Shown here: one piece after another, positions 9,888-16,490 of the stretch | How the letters are laid out: every line of letters starts with the position of its first letter | Numbering within the stretch: the stretch's first letter is position 1 | Assembly: GCA_023627715.1 (NCBI GenBank) | Contig: JAMAHW010000185.1 | Location: forward strand, 1 to 16,490 | Length of the DNA: 16,490 nt | Origin: Periconia sp. R9002 | Lineage: Eukaryota; Ascomycota; Dothideomycetes; Pleosporales; Periconiaceae | Direction: 5' to 3' | The notes under the pieces: generated by a model | What the model was told of the DNA's origin: nothing | The model's input: only the letters and a program-made list of their open reading frames with translations | Database searches by the model: none | Made by a program: the position numbers and the translations under genes

Positions 9888-11260
9888 GTGCATAAAATGA
9901 CTAAATGACTACCATTATCTAAGATGTTTCCACGAAATGTAATTTGATCATCACAGAGTATTGCTATTCTGGGTATCAACAAGGCAGTAGGGGAACCACT
10001 AGGTAATGTCCTCGGCCAGGACGGACACACAGGTTAAGATATTTTTCATAGAAAGCAGTCTGCGCAATATCTTTGACCGACTAATCTGCCGATTGATGAC
10101 TACGAGATCCAAAGGAAAGAGAAAAGCTCATAAGTATCGTGTCTAGGGGTTAAAGGGGTCCGCAGGTGTATACCCTGTTCATAATGATGTTCAGGAGTTG
10201 GTATCATGGGATGACAATGACAATGCATTTCTGCGCATCCAGTCCACTTGTGCAGCATACATATGTATATAGGTTCCACGTGTTACTTTGTGGTTTTTGT
10301 AAACCGTTCTTATGTGGCTTGTTTACTCTTGATTCTTTTCTCTGACCAGGGATCGCCTAGGTACTACTGCAGTACTATATACTCATCAAAAAAAGATTAG
10401 CAACTTGGTGAAGTCGAAGAAAAAATGGTAATAGACGGTGGAACGCACACTTGCGACAAGATGACTTGTGATTACTGCAGCCCCGCTGTAATGTGTAGGA
10501 ATTTCAATATCATTTATTCGTTGGGGCTGGCTCAGTATATTATCCGCTCCAATAATCTGTTTGGGAGTTCATTGGTACTGGTAACAACATGCGTAGGCGC
10601 TTGTGCCGTTTGGCCCGACCTGCGTTGGGCTTACAAGGATTGGCTAGGTCATTTTCAATCATTGGGACCGTTCAGGGTGACATTACTGGGGGGAGAGGTG
10701 GAATGGAGTGAGAATTGGCAGATGTACTAGTCTTGCGTTTTCGGAATTGAATACCATGCTTGCTATTCTTTTCGTACCGGGTGCACTCAAGATAGAACTC
10801 TTCGACACGAATGAAAGCAACTTGACACCAGCGGCCAGTCCATGATTTTATGTTGCCACTCCTTCGTCATGAAATGGCGGGGCAAGCTTGGGTATGTCCA
10901 GAGGCAACTACGCCGTGAAGGGCGTTGAGACACGCCAAGTACTTGCAAATTGTAATGTGCAGGTTGGCGGCGTAGCCCTTGCTTAAGGCCAAGTATATAT
11001 CAAACCATGGCTTATGTGTTTATTGTTGCTCGTTGTAGTGCCCTTTCGGTGGCTCTGCATCATAGATTAGCGTTTTGGGTTATACCTGCCAACGCCACAA
11101 ACCGGACATTCGAAAGATTTAACTTGTCGCTCATCACACCACACCGTATCAAAACCTTCCCATCTCGGTGTCATCTTCCGAAGCGCTAACATTACCTTCT
11201 TCTATAGGTAGCTAGAATTCAAAGCAGGTTACAGTGCCCCGAGGGTTACCTATTTCGGTC
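9888..11260. other. Long intergenic stretch before the monooxygenase gene
   Basis: About 1.37 kb. The one notable open frame (10425-10730, +, 101 codons) has no recognisable motif, no signal peptide and no codon pattern that convinces me. A CACGTG box is at 10277-10282. A short inverted repeat (CTACGCCG / CGGCGTAG) lies around 10908-10973. The last 250 bp presumably hold the promoter and leader of the monooxygenase. I see no RNA gene or mobile element here. Confidence 0.4.
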
Positions 11261-13115
11261 ATGGCATCGCATATTTATGACTTGGTCATTGTTGGAGCTG
11301 GTAAAGAACTCATCGCGTAGCACGCATGATGTAGGCTAACAACCTCTTAGGTCTTTCAGGAATTATTTCGGCGCAGCGTTTCCTTGACGCGCACCCTAAA
11401 ATCGATTTAGTGATTTTAGAAAAAGATAGTGATATTGGGGGGGTATTTAGTAGACGTAAGAGAGAAGGAAAAAAGTCTACGCTAGATATTAATTTGCTGA
11501 TTTCTTGTAGGAAGATTGTATGACTCCTTCTGGACACAATGGAGCCACGGCCTTTCGGAATTTTCGGACTACCCGATGCCACGCCCTCCTGAAGACGATT
11601 GCTATCATGACTTCTACCGTGCCAAGTACACAACGGACTATCTCGAAAAATACTGCAACAGAGAGGATATGAACGGCCGAACCCTGCGGGATAGAGTCAT
11701 TTTCAACGCAGACGTCCAGTCAGTGAAGAAAGTTGACGGTTTGTGGATCGTCAGCAGTGAGAGCACAACTTTCAGGGCCCCAAAGATTTTGATTGCAAGT
11801 GGACTCTGCTCGGTACCCAACATGCCACAGTTACCAGGAAAAGAGCTCTTCCGAGGCCCGATACTTCACACTGAAGGGTTTGGAAACTCTAACATCATGA
11901 AAACTCCAGCCATGACGAAGCTTGTAGTTCTCGGTGCTGGGAAGTCGGCGGCGGATGTCGTGTACGAGGGTGTCAAGGGTGGAAAAGAAGTACATTGGGT
12001 CATCAGAAAGAACGGTACAGGACCATCCTTCTTCGCCTCGGGCAAGGGAAAAGGGCCTTTCAAAAATGCGTTTGAAGCCGCACATACCCGTGTCGTTGCC
12101 TCTCTCGGTCCATCAATTTTCAATAGTGAAAACGTATGGACCAAGTTCCTACAACAGAATTTTGTAGGTCGATCGCTCATAGGAAAGACTATGGCCAAGC
12201 AGGACCAAGCGATTCGCGACGAGGCAGATTACCATGGACGGGATAAGTCGAAAGGATTCGATCAGCTTGAATATGAGACACCGTTCGTTTATCTTCCTAC
12301 TATTATCGCATGACACTGATCATTTCAGGTTCTTCTGGCAAAACGGCCCAGGTGGATTGATCCATCACGATGATTTTTGGGATACCATTTCTTCGAACGT
12401 ATATATTCATCGCGACCAGATCAAATCCCTCACTACAGACACCGTGTTGCTCGAAAACGGTGGAAGGATATTGTGCGATGCCATCGTCTGTGGCACTGGT
12501 TGGGTTCCATCTCTGCAATTTTTCGACAACACACAACTGCTCAACCTTGGGCTTCCTACTTCGCTACAAGAAGAATTGAGCAAAGATTTTGAGCGTTGGG
12601 AGAAGCTTCTTGGGGAAGCTGATCAAGAAATCTGTTTAAGATTTCCACTACTAGCGAATCCACCAAAACATCCCCACCAGAAACCTAGCACAACCCCATA
12701 CCGGCTTTATCAAGGCATGGCACCAGTTCAAGACGATTCCATCCTTTTCATCAACCATTTGGTCACAGGCAACAAACTTCTTTGTGCAGAGGCGCAGTCG
12801 CTCTGGGCGGTAGCACATTTCGACAAAAAACTGACAATTCCTTCCAAGCAGGAAATGGAGCGAAATATTGCGATCTGGGTAGCCTTTAGTCGGAGACGCT
12901 ATTTATCCAATGGAGAGCTGGGAAATGCTATCAATTTTGAAAGCATCACGTATGTAGACGCATTGTTGAAGGAAATGGGCTTGTCAGCCCACCAAAAAGG
13001 ATGGCGGAAGCAGTGGTTCGAGCCGTTCCGACCCAGCGATCTAGGGAAAGCATGGACTGAGTATCTGAAGAAGAATAGCCCCCAACTGGTCAGCGATGAA
13101 ATGGCCAATAACTGA
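11261..13115 (+). CDS. Flavin-containing monooxygenase (FMO/Baeyer-Villiger type)
   Basis: Four exons (11261-11300, 11351-11455, 11511-12282, 12329-13115) give 567 residues, typical for fungal members. The FAD-binding motif VIVGAGLSG spans residues 9-17 and is cut by the first intron after the second Gly-Ala, a frequent position. The FMO signature F-x-G-x3-H is FRGPILH at 162-168. The NADPH-binding motif GAGKSA is at 190-195. A CGTGW motif near the start of the last third matches the C/ATG motif of these enzymes. The third intron (12283-12328, 46 nt) uses a weak donor, GTTCGT, but is required to keep frame and gives TPFFWQNGPGG. The reaction is NADPH- and O2-dependent oxygenation of a soft nucleophile or a ketone; the substrate cannot be read from sequence. 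The ORF is intact, unlike the CorA gene upstream. Confidence 0.93.
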
Positions 13116-13434
13116 ATCAACCGATATCATTGTTAATTTACACAATTGAGACCTGCATTCCCTATGTTAATTTGTGGCGCGGGATCGCAGCTTCTTCTGC
13201 GTATCACAGTCTAGGTCGCTCCTCCAATTATACATACCCCTGCTTGATTTTATGACATGTCCACCCCAGATGTTTTCAACTATCTCGCGGTCAGGTGGCG
13301 TAGGCGCTTATATGCATGAGCGTGACTGTGTGCATATCATGTATGCCCTTAGACCTGAACCCCGATGGCGGTAAAGCTCGAGCTAAGGGGTTTCCTTCCC
13401 GGAAGCCTTGTTCCAAATCAGCACGGCAATCACT

Positions 13435-13452
13435 CCCCCCCCCCCCCCCCCC
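13435..13452 (+). repeat. Poly-C run of 18 bases
   Basis: An uninterrupted run of 18 C lies about 137 bp upstream of the rhodopsin-domain start codon, probably in its promoter or 5' leader. Such G:C runs are prone to length change and to sequencing error, so the count itself may be uncertain. No other homopolymer in the window comes close. Confidence 0.9.
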
Positions 13453-13588
13453 AGTTTCCCTATCCCATTTCAAAGAGAGGGCTTCTCCACATAAAAGCCA
13501 CCGCCAACAGTTACGGCAAGCAAGACAAATTTTTGTTGTACATATCCTCGCTATAACTTCGCCTGTTTCATTCATCGATCTTCCTCTA

Positions 13589-14772
13589 ATGGATTCCACC
13601 ACAACACCAGTATTTCCACCACCACAAGGCACGCTGTCTAACTTTGATAACCCACAGACGTATAAAAAGGAATCCGTAGCCGCACACATCATTTTGATCT
13701 CTTTTGCAACACTCGCCGTTATTACCAGAATCTACACTCGACGATGGATCAAAGGAAAGCTTCACGCAGATGATTATCTTATCATTCTCGCGTGGATCTT
13801 ATCCGCAAATTTCTCCGGTTGGTGGATTGCAGCTCTATACAAAGGAGTTGGTCGCCATCTTTGGGACATACCCTTGACTATGTTCCTCGAGATCGGAAAG
13901 TATCAATTCATCGTTCAACTCCTCTATCAACCAACAACACTAGCCATCAAGCTCTCGGTTCTCATCTGCCATCGCAACATTTTTGCACGAGGTCTGGCTG
14001 GCCGAATTCCAATCTGGTTCGGATTAATTGCATGCTCGATCTTTTGTACGGTGTTATTTTTCTGTTCACTTTTTTACTGCGACCCAATTGCAAAAGCTTA
14101 CAATCTAGCCCTTTCGGGCAGGTGTATGTCCTTTACGGCGCCTTCATGGGCAAGTGGGATCTTCAACGTTGCTAGTGATGTCTACATATTCATCATCCCT
14201 CTTCCGTTCATCAGGAACCTGCAGATGGAAACTGCGCGGAAGCTTCGTCCTATCGCAGTATTCAGTCTAGGTATATTGTATGTCCAAATTCCCGTTCACA
14301 CCCATGCCAGATAAATACATGTCTCTAACAGTCATATAGTACGGTGATAGCGAGCGTTATGCGGTTGGTATGGGTAGCAGAGCATATTAGTGATTTTGAT
14401 CGGTCATTTGCTTATTTGAAGACTGGATATTGGTTGCATTGTCCCTTTATCTTATTACTCTATTGTTCCGTGGGAGAAGCTTATCATTGTTATAGAATCA
14501 TCGAACTCGACGTTGGCCTCATTTGCGCATGCGCTCTGGTCTTTCCTGCATTTTTCGATTCAAACAACCCTGGTTCCCTCGGTTCGTTGATTAAGAAGTT
14601 GAGAACTGCCAGCCAGAGTAAAAACTATCTTCTTTCACTCTATGGTAGTGCAAATCCAGCCGAAGAATCACAGCCCTCTATGGATGAAACATATGGGTTC
14701 GTTGCAAGAGAGAGAATTCTCACTTCGGAGAACGATCATACTGTTATCGATGTTGGGAGGTTGCTGCAATGA
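13589..14772 (+). CDS. Fungal rhodopsin-domain (PTH11-like) integral membrane protein
   Basis: Two exons, 13589-14277 and 14340-14772, give 373 residues. The intron (62 nt, GTATGT donor, CTAAC branch) splits the codon in ...VFSLGI-F-TVIASV, a conserved stretch of this family. I start at 13589 because the family N-terminus is short, although the frame stays open upstream through the poly-C run. About seven membrane segments are visible: roughly 31-48, 62-83, 108-126, 141-163, 186-206, 222-245 and one near 280-300. Family marks include DDY at 61-63, GVGRHLWD at 86-93 and NVASDVYIFIIPLP at 193-206. The tail after the last helix is hydrophilic. These proteins are thought to be surface receptors or sensors related to PTH11; ligands are unknown. 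The segment after the intron (about 14400-14510) matches the family less well, so an unrecognised extra intron is possible there. Confidence 0.88.
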
Positions 14773-15609
14773 GGGACGTCCCAGTAATATCTCAAGGGTG
14801 TTAGATCACACACATGGTATTTGACATAGCTGGGTAGAGATGGCTGGGACGATGGTGTAGCTGGGGTTCGTAGATATCTTTCCTCAATTAACTGTTGACT
14901 TCACGGCTTTAGATGGGAGCAGTTGTGTAGCTCATATTATGACCGAGGTTCTCTTCCGATACGTTCGCGAGCATATGCAACAAGCCGTTGAAGGGCTCTG
15001 GTTAGCTATGAATGGAGGGAATGAAGGGCAGGGCGTAGTCGAAATAGCCTAGGGACAGCGTGGACGGGCAACAGTAGCTTAAAAATAATCAGACCTATTT
15101 GCAGGCACCGGGTGTAGCATTGTGAGCTTACTCCAGCACGAATAGATCTAGTGGGTAAATTCGTTAAAAACTACAATTGGGCTGAGACACTTGGGGCACT
15201 CAAAGTCCAACAACCTTAACTCTTCCAGACATTATCCTTCTACACAATTGATTGGTGTAATCAGTCGCGGTATAAACACTGGTCAGGAGCTCAGGTAACG
15301 TCCGTGCTCACAGGTAGTAAAACTATTGGCAAATTGAGCTTATATTGGATGTTTTTGTCTTCGCAAACGATTGGTGTAATTAATCACGATATTGACCTAG
15401 GTAAGCAGAATGGACTTATATACGATTCACTTCTCCCTTTACATGTTTTTGTCCCCAAGACATGTCAATCATTTTGATTCCAAACTGCAGGCTTCGGGAT
15501 AGTACGTTATGTTGTCCGACGCTTCTACATCTGCTACATACAAGACTGCCAGATATTCTAGCAAACGGTGCCTCTTCATCAGCTACATTGAGCAATACGA
15601 AAAGATATT
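14773..15609. other. Intergenic stretch between convergent genes
   Basis: About 0.84 kb between the stops of the rhodopsin gene and the minus-strand HMG-box gene. It should contain both 3' untranslated regions. The only structure I see is an imperfect duplication: GATTGGTGTAAT occurs at 15250-15261 and again at 15369-15380, followed by related but diverged sequence. No gene is supported. Confidence 0.45.
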
Positions 15610-16164
15610 CTAAGCGTTTTTCTGAGTAACGTCAGTAGTGCCGCATACAGCAGGTTAAAGAATGTAATACGTACGTGATAGGCTGCCATCTCGTCCTCAT
15701 AGCGCTTCTTGTCAGCAGCAGCCTTGGCTTCATATAACTGGCGCTGCTCATTAGAGAGAGATTTCCACTCCCCACCTAGTATCTTGGCAATCTGAGCTAG
15801 AAATAATAATTAGTTGGACTTCTTTGCTAACTAGAACAAGGACATATACTGGTAGTGGCGTCAGGGTATTCTTCGCGCACCTTATCGCGTTGGTCGCTGG
15901 CGAAGAACATGTATGCAGAAAGAGGACGCTTGGGGGCGTTGGGATCTAGGGTAGGGTTTGGAAAAGTTAGTGGGTAAAAGAAAGCACAGTGAAATCAAAT
16001 AAATACATACCCTTCTTGGCACCAGAATTTGTTTCCTTCATGTCAACTTTGCAATAGGTGGGCATCCGAGTTTCCAAGGCAAGAGGGTTCACTGCATAAT
16101 CCGTCGGCATTGTATTTGCTATTGCCAGTAACGCAAGAAATGTTCCTGTCAGAAAATATTGCAT
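15610..16164 (-). CDS. HMG-box protein (Nhp6-like) with an N-terminal signal peptide and pro-region
   Basis: Four exons on the minus strand, 16164-16011, 15945-15850, 15796-15675 and 15621-15610, give 127 residues. The introns of 65, 53 and 53 nt have good branch sites (CACTAAC, AACTAAT, TACTGAC), and the last exon codes only KNA-stop. Residues 53-123 are a complete HMG box: [15 protein letters not shown]94, Y105-E-A-K108 and KKRY at 113-116, all as in yeast Nhp6, a nuclear DNA-bending protein. Unusually, residues 1-19 ([19 protein letters not shown]) form a typical secretion signal, followed by a pro-like segment ending LETR and then CKVD. An alternative start at Met42 ([10 protein letters not shown]) would give a normal short nuclear HMG protein of 86 residues with the upstream part as leader. 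A still longer in-frame start exists at 16281. The HMG box is certain; the secreted form is a hypothesis. Confidence 0.85.
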
Positions 16165-16312
16165 CTCGTAAAGAGGAACTTGACAGTAAATGAATGAACA
16201 GAATAGATGTACCGAACAAGTGATAAAACTGGAAATGAATGTAAGAAGTTGGGTAGTGTCTAAATTGATAGAACTGTACACTGTATTTTAATCCACCTTC
16301 AAGGCTTTGCTG

Positions 16313-16326
16313 ATGAGCGCGCTCAT
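16313..16326. repeat. 14-bp perfect palindrome upstream of the HMG-box gene
   Basis: ATGAGCGCGCTCAT reads the same on both strands. It lies about 150 bp upstream of the Met1 start of the HMG-box gene and just before the satellite array begins, so it could be a dimer-binding site or simply part of the repeat-rich tract. Confidence 0.6.
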
Positions 16327-16342
16327 ATGCGAAGACGCGTAT

Positions 16343-16490
16343 ATGCTCATGAACGGTATTAAAGATGCTGATATGCTGATGAACGGTAATAGAGATGCCG
16401 TTATGCTGATGAATATGCTGATGAATATGCTGATGAATATGCTGATGAATATGCTGATGAATATGCTGATGAATATGCTGATGAATATGC
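16343..16490. repeat. Satellite: two 30-bp units followed by a 12-bp tandem array
   Basis: Two 30-bp units (16343-16372 and 16373-16402) agree at about 25 of 30 positions and both begin ATGCT(C/G)ATGAACGGTA. From 16403 the unit ATGCTGATGAAT repeats perfectly seven times, with four bases of an eighth at the window end, so the array continues beyond 16490. The 12-bp unit is a shortened form of the start of the 30-bp unit. Two of the three forward frames and all three reverse frames are free of stops across the array, so a coding role outside the window cannot be excluded. Confidence 0.95.

Noticed and set aside
10425..10730. 101-codon plus-strand open frame before the monooxygenase
   Set aside because: No motif, no plausible introns extending it, and no neighbour context. 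Possible but unsupported.
10901..10980. Inverted repeat CTACGCCG / CGGCGTAG as a terminator or mobile-element end
   Set aside because: Only eight bases pair, the loop is about 50 nt, and there are no target-site duplications or transposase remains.
2808..13115. SDR, Zn2Cys6 regulator and FMO as a secondary-metabolite gene cluster
   Set aside because: No polyketide synthase, NRPS, terpene cyclase or other core enzyme is in the window, and the CorA/ankyrin gene and large gaps separate them.
13316..13588. N-terminal extension of the rhodopsin-domain protein from an upstream ATG
   Set aside because: It would translate a basic, low-complexity segment through the poly-C run; family members start close to the first membrane helix, as the 13589 start does.
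16403..16490. CRISPR-like regular array
   Set aside because: The units are contiguous 12-bp copies without unique spacers, and the genome is eukaryotic; it is a simple satellite.
1..16490. tRNA or rRNA genes
   Set aside because: I looked for T-loop-like GGTTCGA/GTTCAA contexts with matching acceptor stems and found none that fold convincingly by eye.

Overview
The window looks like nuclear DNA of a filamentous ascomycete (Pezizomycotina; Helotiales-like by general feel, not proven). The genes carry many short introns of about 45-105 nt, with GT...AG ends and CTRAY branch points close to the acceptor. The families present are typical of this group: a Zn2Cys6 regulator, a PTH11/rhodopsin-type membrane protein, a flavin monooxygenase, a CorA-like ankyrin protein, a short-chain dehydrogenase and small secreted cysteine-rich proteins. 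All gene models below were spliced by hand from the sequence.

Left part (1-5700). A four-exon gene (103-752, +) encodes a 131-residue secreted protein with two tandem six-cysteine modules of the kind found on fungal peptidoglycan hydrolases, but with no catalytic domain. A gene-poor stretch follows, holding a possible decayed membrane-protein gene on the minus strand (about 917-1490). Next come a six-exon SDR oxidoreductase (2808-3895, +) and, tail to tail 57 bp away, a five-exon Zn2Cys6 transcription factor (5697-3953, -).

Middle (5700-9890). A 509-bp divergent promoter region separates the regulator from a large CorA-like/ankyrin gene (6207-about 9887, +). That gene has a Pro/Ser/Tyr-rich N-terminus, a Cys cluster, a CorA-type GMN membrane segment and about 14 ankyrin repeats. 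Its reading frame appears to break at up to three places, so it may be a decaying allele or contain local sequence errors. A 33-bp tandem duplication lies inside the ankyrin part.

Right part (9890-16490). A 1.37-kb stretch with no supported gene precedes a four-exon flavin-containing monooxygenase (11261-13115, +). A two-exon rhodopsin-domain membrane protein follows (13589-14772, +), with an 18-nt poly-C run in its leader. At the end, a four-exon minus-strand gene (16164-15610) joins a signal peptide and pro-region to a complete Nhp6-like HMG box, which is the most unusual object here. Its upstream region runs into a 12-bp satellite that continues past the window edge.

The genes do not form an obvious pathway. 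SDR, monooxygenase and regulator could be tailoring parts of a metabolic locus, but no core biosynthetic enzyme is present.
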